DNA of 64,000 bases, from positions 2,108,001 to 2,172,000 of the forward strand of contig NZ_CP101751.1 in NCBI RefSeq assembly GCF_024496085.1. The letters run 5' to 3'. Position numbers and translations under genes: made by a program. The notes below the pieces were generated by a model. It was not told where the DNA came from, made no database searches, and saw nothing but the letters and a program-made list of their open reading frames with translations. This DNA comes from Flavobacterium cerinum. GTDB lineage: Bacteria > Bacteroidota > Bacteroidia > Flavobacteriales > Flavobacteriaceae. The first letter of the stretch is position 1. Each line of letters begins with the position of its first letter. Shown one piece after another: positions 36,962-45,480 of the stretch.

Positions 36962-37645
36962 TTATTGTTGTTTTTCGACCGAATCGTAGCATAAATCGAC
37001 AACATGGTCTAAGGCATCTAAAATAGCTTGTTTTCCTTCGGGTTGATTAACGTCGATTCCGCAAATCGTAACGCCGTTCATTTTAGCATGTAGGGATAGG
37101 TAATAAATTCCGCCGATTTGTAGTGCCATTAAAGCTCTGATGTTAACTTTAGCGTCTTTAAAATAGGGATCGGTGTATTTAAAAAACTCTTCACCGACTC
37201 TTTCACGTAGTTCTGCGATTTCTTTTAAAAGAGGAGTGAATTCGCTGAGTTCCCAAAGGATCATTTTTTGCATTTCAATATCTTCAAGGAAAGCTTCAAA
37301 ATGGCCTTTTAAGAAATACTGACCATCCGTTCTGCTGACATGACTTGCAGTGATAATATCGGGAACTTTATCATCGTTAAATGAATTGGACCAATAATCC
37401 CGTTCCCGGATGTAAGTTTCAATAAGATTGTTAACGTCACCGAAATAAGCGTAAATCAATTTCCTGTCCAAACCGGCAACAGCAGCAATTTTTGCAACTG
37501 TAAGACCTTTATAACCTTCTGATTTTAGTACAACTCCCACGGCATCAATGAGTTTTCGCATCGTGCGGGCTTTTTCTTTAATCGGGCCCTGAGATACTTT
37601 TCTCTTTTTGGGTTGACCTTTATCGGGTTGCTCCTCGTTTTTCAT
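36962..37645 (-). CDS. TetR/AcrR-like transcriptional regulator
   Basis: 227 aa. A basic, flexible N-terminus (1-28) precedes an HTH of TetR type at about 30-80: LIDAVGVVLKSEGYKGLTVAKIAAVAG then LDRKLIYAYFGDVNNLIETYI, with YAYFG standing in for the usual YYHFK. An all-helical ligand or dimerisation domain follows (about 90-225). No neighbouring target gene is obvious: the gene upstream on the plus strand is the metallo-beta-lactamase-fold hydrolase. Effector unknown. Confidence 0.85.
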   Translation of the reverse strand: MKNEEQPDKGQPKKRKVSQGPIKEKARTMRKLIDAVGVVLKSEGYKGLTVAKIAAVAGLDRKLIYAYFGDVNNLIETYIRERDYWSNSFNDDKVPDIITASHVSRTDGQYFLKGHFEAFLEDIEMQKMILWELSEFTPLLKEIAELRERVGEEFFKYTDPYFKDAKVNIRALMALQIGGIYYLSLHAKMNGVTICGIDVNQPEGKQAILDALDHVVDLCYDSVEKQQ

Positions 37646-37920
37646 GATAGTAGTTATTTGCCTTGCAATATCTGATTTTTTGTTCTAAAATTCAAGCCTA
37701 TTAAGGCTTTATTGGCATGTTTTTGATTGATTATTGCTTATGGTTCACCACTTTTTGTTTGATTAGGACAGTGAAATCTGTAACGATTTAACGGAACAAT
37801 AATACTAAAGGTACAAAAAAATTAACATAAATAACATACTGTTATTCGGATCATCTCTAAATTGCTAAAACAATTCATTTTTAACAGTAGGGAAATTCGC
37901 TATTATAAAAGAGAGATTCT

Positions 37921-37928
37921 TATTTTTG
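37921..37928 (+). promoter_or_regulatory. Promoter -7 element (TATTTTTG)
   Basis: TAnnTTTG match; transcription would start near 37935, about 11 nt before the TTG codon at 37946. This rules out translation from the longer frame beginning at 37862. Confidence 0.5.
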
Positions 37929-37945
37929 TAAAAAAGAACATTACT

Positions 37946-38710
37946 TTGAAAGTATATTTTTTGGGAACCGGAACTTCACAAGGTATTCCTATTATTGGAA
38001 GCGATCATCCGGTTTGTCTGAGTCCTGATATAAAAGATAAACGATTACGGGTTTCCGCTTTAGTAAGCTGGGACGATCATTGCTATGTTATGGATTGCGG
38101 ACCGGATTTCAGACAGCAGATGTTGGCTGCCGATTGTCGTAAATTGGACGGTATATTATTTACGCACGAACATGCCGATCATACAGCCGGATTGGACGAT
38201 ATAAGACCTTTTAATTTCCGGCAAGGACCGATGCCGATTTATGCGCATAAACGGGTTATTGAAAGTCTTCAACGACGATTCGATTATATTTTTGAAACGG
38301 AAAACCGTTATCCGGGCGCTCCGTCGGTATTGGTTAATGAAGTAATCAATCATTCCGGATTTGAAATCGGCGGAAAAAAAGTGATTCCTATTAATGTATG
38401 GCACGCGGATTTACAGGTTTTCGGTTATAGAATTGACGATTTTGCTTATCTGACGGATGTTAAAACAGTTGATCCGGAAGAAGCTGAAAAACTTAAAGGG
38501 GTGAAAGTTTTAGTGATCAATGCACTTCGGATTGAACCGCATATATCCCATTTTAATTTGGAAGAAGCGCTGGATTTTATAAAATTTATTCAGCCTGAAA
38601 AAGCTTATCTGACCCATATAAGTCACCATATGGGATTTCATGAAGCGGTGCAACAAACCTTGCCTGAAAATGTATTTCTGGCTTACGATAATTTAGAAAT
38701 AGAAATTTAA
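37946..38710 (+). CDS. Metallo-beta-lactamase-fold hydrolase (PhnP/RNase Z-like)
   Basis: 254 aa from a TTG start that encodes KVYFLGTGTSQGIP, the normal beginning of this family; the open frame extends upstream to 37862 but the promoter candidate lies inside it. Metal ligands: THEHADHTAG (HxHxDH), further His at about residue 150 (NVWHADLQ), Asp in YLTDVKT and His in LTHISHHMG. Such enzymes hydrolyse phosphodiester or thioester bonds with two metal ions in the cytoplasm; the substrate is unknown. A 5-bp gap leads into the next gene. Confidence 0.85.
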   Translation: MKVYFLGTGTSQGIPIIGSDHPVCLSPDIKDKRLRVSALVSWDDHCYVMDCGPDFRQQMLAADCRKLDGILFTHEHADHTAGLDDIRPFNFRQGPMPIYAHKRVIESLQRRFDYIFETENRYPGAPSVLVNEVINHSGFEIGGKKVIPINVWHADLQVFGYRIDDFAYLTDVKTVDPEEAEKLKGVKVLVINALRIEPHISHFNLEEALDFIKFIQPEKAYLTHISHHMGFHEAVQQTLPENVFLAYDNLEIEI

Positions 38711-38715
38711 TCCCT

Positions 38716-39213
38716 ATGAAAAAAGCAATATTATATCTTTTTATCCTGTCTTTATTGTTTAATATTTTTCAGTATATGAATTCAACGAAAATACTGAAAA
38801 CGCAGGAAAAAGAACTTGAAAGCGCCAAAACCAGAATTGGTAAGGTAAGAGATTCTCTGAACATCCTTCGGGAAGAAAAAAATGACAGCGATTTTTTCTC
38901 TTTGGATTATGACGATGACGCTCAGGAATATTTTTCGCAGTATGACGTAACTCAGGTTGCGGCAAAAGTTAAAGAGGATTTAGTAACATTAAACGATGAT
39001 AAAACCGGAAATCGTTTGATACCCTATGAAGCGATTGACGGAAATAAGTTTTTTATCAATAAAATAAAAATTTTAAATCACCGTTGGATTATAGCCGACT
39101 TTTATAGCGGATCGGTTAGAGGACAAATTCTGTTAAAGTATTTCTATAATACGGACAAACCAACCGATTTTGAAAGAATAGACACAATTTTGTTCTCTAA
39201 TACGGTGCAATAA
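38716..39213 (+). CDS. Membrane-anchored coiled-coil protein, function unknown
   Basis: 165 aa. An N-terminal hydrophobic helix (about 4-20) without a clear cleavage site, then a short coiled coil rich in K, E and L (about 28-55), and an alpha/beta domain (about 75-160) with NKFFINKIKILNHRWIIADFYSGSVRGQILLKYFY. Probably tethered to the inner membrane facing the periplasm. Co-transcribed with the upstream hydrolase (5-bp gap). Family not recognised. Confidence 0.75.
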   Translation: MKKAILYLFILSLLFNIFQYMNSTKILKTQEKELESAKTRIGKVRDSLNILREEKNDSDFFSLDYDDDAQEYFSQYDVTQVAAKVKEDLVTLNDDKTGNRLIPYEAIDGNKFFINKIKILNHRWIIADFYSGSVRGQILLKYFYNTDKPTDFERIDTILFSNTVQ

Positions 39214-39293
39214 AATGATTATTTTGTAAATTTAAAGCTTCAATTTAGCCTGATTACTGGGAATGGCCGGATTGAGAAACAAAAGATAACCGA

Positions 39294-39800
39294 ATGAAAA
39301 ATATTATTCCCTTAATAGTATGCAGCTTTCTTTTTGTATCATGTGATTTTATCATGAAAAAACATGATGATGAAAAAGAAGTTATCGTAAATCCGAAACC
39401 AATGGTATTAGGAACCGACAGAGATGAACACGGTTGTGTCGGCTCTGCCGGCTATCGTTGGTCTGTACTTAAAAATGATTGTATTCGTGTTTTTGAAGAA
39501 GGCTTTCGTTTAAATCCTGTTAAAGAAACTACGGTTGATGAAGAGGAAGAAATTGAAGAGCCGATTATCAGTGGGTTTGTAACTTTTGAAAAAGACGGTG
39601 ACCGCGCGGAATTGTTTTTACCGGACAAAGAGAATTCTGTAATTCTTACACGGGAAAAAGAAGGAAAACCGTATAATGGAGAAGGATGGACCTTAGAAAC
39701 GGAAGGCGGACTTACATTAAAGAAAGAAGGGACTGTAAAATATAAAGGTGCCTTAACAGAAGAAAAACAAGTGACAGGAAGCGATAATCCTGAGCAATAA
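39294..39800 (+). CDS. Small lipoprotein with GCVGSAGYRWS motif, function unknown
   Basis: 168 aa. Lipobox FVSC (Cys17). A short conserved block, DEHGCVGSAGYRWSVLKNDC, at about residues 44-63 contains two cysteines likely to form a disulfide, then IRVFEEGFRL. An acidic linker follows (about 82-90), and a beta-rich part (VTFEKDGDRAELFLPDKE) and a C-terminus that scaffolds like a small beta barrel. I recall the GCVGSAGYxWS block in other Bacteroidota lipoproteins without known function. The 80-bp gap upstream has no convincing promoter. Confidence 0.75.
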   Translation: MKNIIPLIVCSFLFVSCDFIMKKHDDEKEVIVNPKPMVLGTDRDEHGCVGSAGYRWSVLKNDCIRVFEEGFRLNPVKETTVDEEEEIEEPIISGFVTFEKDGDRAELFLPDKENSVILTREKEGKPYNGEGWTLETEGGLTLKKEGTVKYKGALTEEKQVTGSDNPEQ

Positions 39801-39803
39801 AAT

Positions 39804-39832
39804 AAAAAAGTCCGGTTTTACCGGACTTTTTT
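39804..39832. terminator. Bidirectional terminator
   Basis: AAAAAAGTCCGG (39804-39815) pairs perfectly with CCGGACTTTTTT (39821-39832). It closes the lipoprotein gene and, on the minus strand, the four-gene operon ending at 39835. Confidence 0.95.
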
Positions 39833-39834
39833 AT

Positions 39835-40485
39835 TTATAAAGTTTGCTGTAACCAGCTTTTAAAATCGTAAAAATTTTGTGGAGCAACACCATGTCCAAC
39901 CGGATATTCTTTATAAACAACATCCAGTTCCAGTGCTTTTAAAAATTCCGGTGCTTTTCTGGCCCAATCTACCGGAATTACCTGATCTGCCGTTCCGTGT
40001 GAAATAAAAAACTTCAGCTTTGAAAGGTTGTTTTCAGTATAGCCGTTACTTAATATAGCCGGATTGATATAACCGCTTAATGCGACCACACGTTGAATTT
40101 TTTCCGGATCTGATAAGGCCACGGCATAACTCAAAATGGCGCCCTGACTAAATCCGATAAGTGTTACTTTATTTTTATCAATAGGATATGTTGCAATTAA
40201 TTCATCAATAAATGTTGAAATTAACTGACGGGATTCAATTGCTTCATCATCATCCGAAAACTTATTGGCATCATTATCAAAATGAATACTGTACCAGGCA
40301 TTACCGTACGGTGGCATCGGATGTGGTGCGCGGGCAGAAATGACATAATATTCTTCCGGCAATTCCGAAGCAAATGAAAACAGATCTTCTTCGTTACTGC
40401 CATAACCGTGAAGTAATAGTAATAGCGGATTTGTATCTGATTTAATTTTGGGTTCTCTAACGAGATGAAATAAGGATAAGCTCAT
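39835..40485 (-). CDS. Phospholipase/carboxylesterase-type alpha/beta hydrolase
   Basis: 216 aa, cytoplasmic. LLLLHGYGSNEEDL (22-35) supplies the oxyanion hole; nucleophile S113 in GFSQGA, D167 in HGTADQVIP and H198 in VGHGV complete the triad. This matches the carboxylesterase/YpfH-like family that hydrolyses short acyl esters or thioesters. Last gene of a minus-strand operon, 2 bp after the DUF4870-like gene. Confidence 0.9.
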   Translation of the reverse strand: MSLSLFHLVREPKIKSDTNPLLLLLHGYGSNEEDLFSFASELPEEYYVISARAPHPMPPYGNAWYSIHFDNDANKFSDDDEAIESRQLISTFIDELIATYPIDKNKVTLIGFSQGAILSYAVALSDPEKIQRVVALSGYINPAILSNGYTENNLSKLKFFISHGTADQVIPVDWARKAPEFLKALELDVVYKEYPVGHGVAPQNFYDFKSWLQQTL

Positions 40486-40487
40486 TG

Positions 40488-40814
40488 TTATGCTAAATTT
40501 TTAAACCATTTTTGGAAATATTCACCTAAAATCGGAGTCGTTTTCATATCATTTTGAATAGCGCCCACAAGGCTGTACGCCCAAAGTACAAAAAAGAAAA
40601 TAAAAAAGGCAGAGGAAACCATCCAACTGTCAGCATAACCCACAAAATAAGCCAAAACATAAAAGGTCAGATTGATTCCGAGTGCCTGACGAATATGAAA
40701 ACCGGCAAATCGGGTTTTGGATTCCATGTTCATTGTTAAGGCGATAATTGTTCCGATAATTGTAAGATAGCTGATGATAGCAACTGTACGGCTTTGATCT
40801 GCATTGTTTTTCAT
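40488..40814 (-). CDS. DUF4870-like small membrane protein
   Basis: 108 aa with three or four hydrophobic helices (about 11-28, 45-60, 64-85) and the conserved block FAGFHIRQALGINLTFYVLA. The pattern HxRQA followed by further helices resembles DUF4870 / Tic20-like proteins. Function unknown. Third in a tight operon (3 bp after the dihydroorotase-like gene, 2 bp before the esterase gene). Confidence 0.78.
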   Translation of the reverse strand: MKNNADQSRTVAIISYLTIIGTIIALTMNMESKTRFAGFHIRQALGINLTFYVLAYFVGYADSWMVSSAFFIFFFVLWAYSLVGAIQNDMKTTPILGEYFQKWFKNLA

Positions 40815-40817
40815 TTT

Positions 40818-42074
40818 TTATTCCTTTACGATTAATTTTTCGTTGTTGTAAATTCCATACACTTTTCCTTTCATCGGTTGTCCGAGAAAAGCGGAATTTT
40901 TAGACTTCGAAAGAATATTTTCTTTAGTAAATTCCCAGTTACCTTCGGTTGTAAACAAACTCAGACTGGCTTTATGACCTTCTTTTATCGGATGCTTTTC
41001 GATACCGAATGTGTTTTTACCGGCGGTAAGTTTTGTTATAATTACATCGACAGGTAATACAGTTAATAAAGCTCCGAAAGCACTTTCCAGGCCTATTGTT
41101 CCGTTTTTAGCATTGTCGAATTCCATTTTTTTATGCTCAATATCTAAAGGATTATGATCGGTAGTAATCATGTCGATAGTACCATCTATCACACCGGCAA
41201 TTAATGCTTGTCTTTCTTTTTCGTCTCGTAACGGAGGCGTAACTTTATAACGGGTGTCAAATCCGGATAATTTTTCATCGGTCATAACCAAATGATGGAC
41301 GGCGACACTACAACTTACCTGTAGTCCTTTTGCTTTCGCTTCGCGTATTAAAGACACGGATTTGGCTGTGGATATTGTGGGAATATGTAATTTTCCACCG
41401 GTATATTCCAACAGAAACAGGTTGCGGGCAACATGAATTTCTTCGGCCAGTGCCGGAATTCCTTTTAATCCCAATCGGGTACCGGCAATTCCTTCATTAA
41501 CGACTCCGTTCCCTTTTATTTTTTCATCCTGACAATAAGTAATAATAAGTCCGTTAAAATCCTGAGCGTATTGTAATCCGATTTTTAACAGATTGGCATT
41601 GTCCAGACTTTTATTATAATCGCCGAACGCAATAGCGCCGGCATTAGTCATATCAAATAATTCAGCAAGGTCATTTCCCTCACTATTTTTGGTCAATGCG
41701 CCTATTGGGTGTAATTGCGTAGCGGTATCTTTGGCTTTATACAATACAAAATTAACTTCGGTCTGATTGTCTACTACCGGAGCCGAATTAGGTTGTAGTG
41801 CAATATTAGTGAAACCGCTTTTGGCAGCCACATTTAAACCGTTGGCAATTGTTTCTCTTTCTTCAAAACCCGGTTCACCAAGTGATACGGAACTGTCAAA
41901 CCATCCTTGAGAAACATGAAGATTATCGAATTCGATAACAGTAGCATTCTCTTCATTTGAAAGATTCGGGCCAATATTACGGATAATACCATCGATAATT
42001 TTCAGGTCCGTTTTCTGATTGTGATACGGACTTTCGGTATCGATGATCGTTGCGTTTTTAAGAATTACATTCAT
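40818..42074 (-). CDS. Dihydroorotase-like protein lacking the metal-binding histidines
   Basis: 418 aa, amidohydrolase (PyrC type I) fold along its length. The canonical DxHxHLREPG motif reads D60-S-S-V-S-L-G-E-P-G here: both metal His are Ser and the substrate Arg is Gly. The later His positions appear as Y180 (TYCQDE) and T233 (HIPTISTA); D306 in TTDHNP and N96 in QPNS remain. A standard two-metal dihydroorotase reaction is therefore unlikely. Non-catalytic PyrC homologues in other bacteria support aspartate transcarbamoylase, a possible role. It overlaps the BatA-like gene by 4 bp (ATGA). Confidence 0.9.
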   Translation of the reverse strand: MNVILKNATIIDTESPYHNQKTDLKIIDGIIRNIGPNLSNEENATVIEFDNLHVSQGWFDSSVSLGEPGFEERETIANGLNVAAKSGFTNIALQPNSAPVVDNQTEVNFVLYKAKDTATQLHPIGALTKNSEGNDLAELFDMTNAGAIAFGDYNKSLDNANLLKIGLQYAQDFNGLIITYCQDEKIKGNGVVNEGIAGTRLGLKGIPALAEEIHVARNLFLLEYTGGKLHIPTISTAKSVSLIREAKAKGLQVSCSVAVHHLVMTDEKLSGFDTRYKVTPPLRDEKERQALIAGVIDGTIDMITTDHNPLDIEHKKMEFDNAKNGTIGLESAFGALLTVLPVDVIITKLTAGKNTFGIEKHPIKEGHKASLSLFTTEGNWEFTKENILSKSKNSAFLGQPMKGKVYGIYNNEKLIVKE

Positions 42075-43999
42075 TTTACGAATTTTTGGATCAGTAGTTC
42101 TAGTAATAAAAATAGTAGTGTTGCGATAATAAAATACTTCCAGGCTTCACTGGCTGTTCGGGTCGAATGAATATCGTTGTAAACAGTGGCAATAGAGTCG
42201 GTTTTGGTATATTTATTAAAAATGTTTTCGTTTTGTAAGCTCAGATCACTTTCGGTTCGGGCATGATTAAAGCTGATGTTTTTTAAGCTGTTATTGCCTT
42301 TGGTGATGGCATAATTTCCGGATTGTTCCGGGTAATCGCCAAATGATAATTTAATCTTGTTGTTCAGAATTTGTTGTGTCGGAATAAAATCGGATTTTTC
42401 ATTTTTCACCGTTACGACTTCATCTTTCGATAAAATTACGTCCAGTATCATGCTCTGATTGTCACCTATAGTAAATTCAGCTATTCCGGTTTTCGGATTG
42501 TTTTGCGCCATATTATAGAATGTAGGCACAATTAAAGGTGAATTCTGAAAATTACTGTTTGCCTTATTTATCGGAGCTGAAAACAAGTATAAAGTTCCTA
42601 TTTTGTTGGTTACGGCACTTAAGAACGGACTTTGGTCTTCGTAACTTAAAATACGGGCCGAATTCCCGCCGACGGTAAAGGAAGTATTTACCTTCGGATA
42701 CTGGAAGTTATCGGTTTTCTTTTCAAATACGGTTTGATATAACGGATGATTAAAAGCTATTTTAGTGACCTGACGGGATGTGTTTTGTAATGGTCCGATT
42801 TTAGAAATACCGAAATTACCTAAAAAACCGGTTAAATTCTGAACGGAAGTTTCCGCAGCCGGAATTAGAATAATTGTACCTCCTTTGTCGTAAAAAGCCT
42901 TTAATGTTGTGGTTAAAGCTTGTGGAATATCTTTTAACTCATTAAGTAAAATCGCATCCTGTTTGTCAAGTGTATTGTAATCTAGTGTTGTTAAAACCGT
43001 GCTTTTATAATTGAACTCATCCGATGTGTAGATACGGGATAAAAAAGCATTTTTATCAGCTTCGCCAATAGCCATCACATTGGATTTTTCCGGTTTGGAT
43101 ATACTGAAATAATAGGTATTATCATAGTTAAGACTGTTGTCTTCTAAAGCGACATAACCGTGAAAATCTTTTCTTGGAAGATTAAACAGAATTGATTTTT
43201 TGGGATTATCAAACGTAATCACTGTTTTGGCCACCAGATTGGTTCCGTTATAAACAGCCATCGGAACTTCGGATTGCAGATCACCGTAAGCGCTGACATC
43301 TACTTTGATTTCGTAAAAATCGTCTGAGTGCTGATTGATTACAACCTTGTCAATACTGGCGTTGTTTTTGTTTTCCGCTTTTGGAATGATACAATAGGTC
43401 GGATTTTGATCGTTAAGTTTATCGGTACTTTGCGTATTTTGGTTTACGGCATCGGTAATGATAACAATATCTTTAGGTACATCCTGTTTTTTAGCTTCAA
43501 CCTTATTCAATAAAAAATCAAGTCGGAAGGGAGTCGCACTATACGATAAAGATTGTAGTTCTTTCTGAATCGAACGAATGTCGGTATCCCAAAAAGCTTC
43601 GGTATTGGTTAGTAATGAAAAACGTTGATTATCGGATGTGTTTTCAAGAAGATCCTGTACGGCTCTTTTTAATAATTCTCCGCGATTCCCTTTAGCCTGC
43701 ATTGAAAAAGAATTATCAAGCAGGATGATCATTTCATTTCCTGTGTTTTTAGTGTCTTTTGCGTTAAAAAAAGGTTGGGCAAAAGCAAAAATCAAACAGG
43801 CCAGTAACAATAGCCGGGTACATAACAGCAACCATTTTTTAAGTTGGGAACTCTTTCGTGTCTGTATGCTGACTTCTTTCAGAAAACGGACATTGGTGAA
43901 GTATTCTTTTTTAAATCGACGCAATTGAAACAAATGAACCAGAATTGGTATAACCAATACGAATAGGAAATACAGAATTTCAGGGTGTTTAAATTGCAT
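42071..43999 (-). CDS. BatA-domain / von Willebrand A-like membrane protein
   Basis: 642 aa. Two N-terminal helices (about 8-25 and 55-78) typical of the BatA double-transmembrane domain, then a von Willebrand A-like domain with LLDNSFSM (about 90-97, DxSxS-like MIDAS start), a long periplasmic part and a C-terminal helix (about 622-638) ending QKFVK. Homologues are widespread in Bacteroidota; Bat proteins are linked to stress tolerance, but this protein stands outside a bat operon. First gene of the four-gene operon to 39835. Confidence 0.85.
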   Translation of the reverse strand: MQFKHPEILYFLFVLVIPILVHLFQLRRFKKEYFTNVRFLKEVSIQTRKSSQLKKWLLLCTRLLLLACLIFAFAQPFFNAKDTKNTGNEMIILLDNSFSMQAKGNRGELLKRAVQDLLENTSDNQRFSLLTNTEAFWDTDIRSIQKELQSLSYSATPFRLDFLLNKVEAKKQDVPKDIVIITDAVNQNTQSTDKLNDQNPTYCIIPKAENKNNASIDKVVINQHSDDFYEIKVDVSAYGDLQSEVPMAVYNGTNLVAKTVITFDNPKKSILFNLPRKDFHGYVALEDNSLNYDNTYYFSISKPEKSNVMAIGEADKNAFLSRIYTSDEFNYKSTVLTTLDYNTLDKQDAILLNELKDIPQALTTTLKAFYDKGGTIILIPAAETSVQNLTGFLGNFGISKIGPLQNTSRQVTKIAFNHPLYQTVFEKKTDNFQYPKVNTSFTVGGNSARILSYEDQSPFLSAVTNKIGTLYLFSAPINKANSNFQNSPLIVPTFYNMAQNNPKTGIAEFTIGDNQSMILDVILSKDEVVTVKNEKSDFIPTQQILNNKIKLSFGDYPEQSGNYAITKGNNSLKNISFNHARTESDLSLQNENIFNKYTKTDSIATVYNDIHSTRTASEAWKYFIIATLLFLLLELLIQKFVK

Positions 44000-44016
44000 C
44001 GTATTTTAATGTTTGT

Positions 44017-44024
44017 CAAAAATA
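44017..44024 (-). promoter_or_regulatory. Promoter -7 element (TATTTTTG on minus strand)
   Basis: TAnnTTTG match 17 bp upstream of the BatA-like start; likely promoter of the operon running to 39835. Confidence 0.5.
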
Positions 44025-44064
44025 GTAATTAGTTTTTAGTTTTGGACATTACTTTTAAGACCAA

Positions 44065-45411
44065 TTATTTCTTTTTTCTTTTGGCAGCTCTGTTTTTTTC
44101 GACAGCCCGGTTACGCGGTTTTGTTTTTCGCGGATTACGTTTTCCGGGACCACCAAGATTTACTTTTTTGTTTTTTTCTGATTTGTCGTGATAAGCACCG
44201 CCACCGTCTAGTTTTGTTCTTTTTAAAAGGAATTTTACTTTTTGTTTTTCTTTTTCAAATTCCAGTCGTTTTTCTTCAATTTTTACCGCATCCGGAATTG
44301 CCAGCATTTCCAGTTCTTTTTCCATCAATAATTCCGATTCTACCTGGAATTCTTCTTCTTTCGGATCAATTAAACTGATTGCGATACCTTCTTTATCGGC
44401 ACGACCGGTACGACCGATACGGTGAATGTATTGTTCCGGAACTTCTGAGAACTGCATATTAACAACATGGGTGATATCCGAAATATCCAAACCACGAGCC
44501 ATAATATCAGTTGTTACAATACCGCGAAGGTTACCTTCCTGAAATTCGGCCATTGTATTCAAACGGTAATTCTGTGATTTATTAGAGTGGATTACCCCAA
44601 ATTGACCCGAAAAGTCTTCTTCAAGATGCTCCATAAGGATGTCGGCTACTTTTTTGTTGTTTACAAACACCAGAATACGCTCCAGGCTTTCATCTTCCGT
44701 CAATAAATGTTTTAATAAATTGACTTTGGTCAGGAAATTAGGAACATGATATCCGATTTGGTGAATTTTTTCCAATGGTGTTCCGGATGGAGCCAATGAA
44801 ACTTCTTCCGGAAAATCGAAATAGTCGTCCAAAATCTCATCTACCTCATCAGTCATTGTAGCTGAAAATAAGATATTTTGACGTTTTGGTTTCATCATCG
44901 ATAAGATGGAAGTAATCTGAAAACGGAATCCTAAATTCAGAATCTCATCAAATTCATCAATCACCAGTTTTTGCATTTCGTCAAAACGAACTACATTGTC
45001 AAGCGCCAAATCCATTAAACGACCCGGTGTTCCGACTAAAATGTCCACACCTTCATAAACGGATGTTTTTTGTGTATTAATATTAACACCACCATAAACA
45101 CCCAATACGCGGACGGACATGTATTTGGATAGTTTTTCAACTTCTTCTGCTACCTGAACCACTAATTCCCGGGTTGGTACTATAATGACCACTTTAGGCG
45201 TGTGGGTTGGTGTAAATTTCCACTGTTTTAGAATTGGTAATAAATAGGCAAAAGTCTTACCGGTACCGGTTTGGGCAATTCCCATCATATCGCGTCCCGA
45301 CATAATTACAGGGAAAGAACGCTCCTGAATAGGAGTAGGCGTTGTTAATCCTATTTCGTCTATTGCTTTTTGTAAGGATTTGGGAAGATTAAATTGCTCA
45401 AAAGTGCTCAT
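44065..45411 (-). CDS. DEAD-box-type ATP-dependent RNA helicase with DEFD motif II
   Basis: 448 aa. Q motif and motif I: FEQFNLP...TPIQ and AQTGTGKT (46-53); Ia VPTREL; Ib GTPGR; motif II reads DEFD (152-155) rather than DEAD; motif III SAT (183-185); motif V ARGLDI; motif VI HRIGRTGR. A C-terminal basic tail (about 395-448, rich in K, R, N and G) is typical of RhlE-like flavobacterial helicases and likely binds RNA. Role in ribosome assembly or cold/RNA turnover is inferred. Single gene. Confidence 0.95.
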   Translation of the reverse strand: MSTFEQFNLPKSLQKAIDEIGLTTPTPIQERSFPVIMSGRDMMGIAQTGTGKTFAYLLPILKQWKFTPTHTPKVVIIVPTRELVVQVAEEVEKLSKYMSVRVLGVYGGVNINTQKTSVYEGVDILVGTPGRLMDLALDNVVRFDEMQKLVIDEFDEILNLGFRFQITSILSMMKPKRQNILFSATMTDEVDEILDDYFDFPEEVSLAPSGTPLEKIHQIGYHVPNFLTKVNLLKHLLTEDESLERILVFVNNKKVADILMEHLEEDFSGQFGVIHSNKSQNYRLNTMAEFQEGNLRGIVTTDIMARGLDISDITHVVNMQFSEVPEQYIHRIGRTGRADKEGIAISLIDPKEEEFQVESELLMEKELEMLAIPDAVKIEEKRLEFEKEKQKVKFLLKRTKLDGGGAYHDKSEKNKKVNLGGPGKRNPRKTKPRNRAVEKNRAAKRKKK

Positions 45412-45428
45412 ACAGTGTCTATTTTCGG

Positions 45429-45436
45429 CAAAGATA
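45429..45436 (-). promoter_or_regulatory. Promoter -7 element (TATCTTTG on minus strand) for the helicase gene
   Basis: TAnnTTTG match 17 bp upstream of the helicase start, identical to the octamer before uvrA. Confidence 0.5.
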
Positions 45437-45480
45437 CGATATTTATTTTTTTATAGAATTCCGGATAAAAGGCGAAATAG

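Noticed and set aside
37862..37945. N-terminal extension of the metallo-beta-lactamase-fold gene
   Set aside because: The extension contains the -7 element, and the family's usual N-terminus begins at the TTG at 37946.
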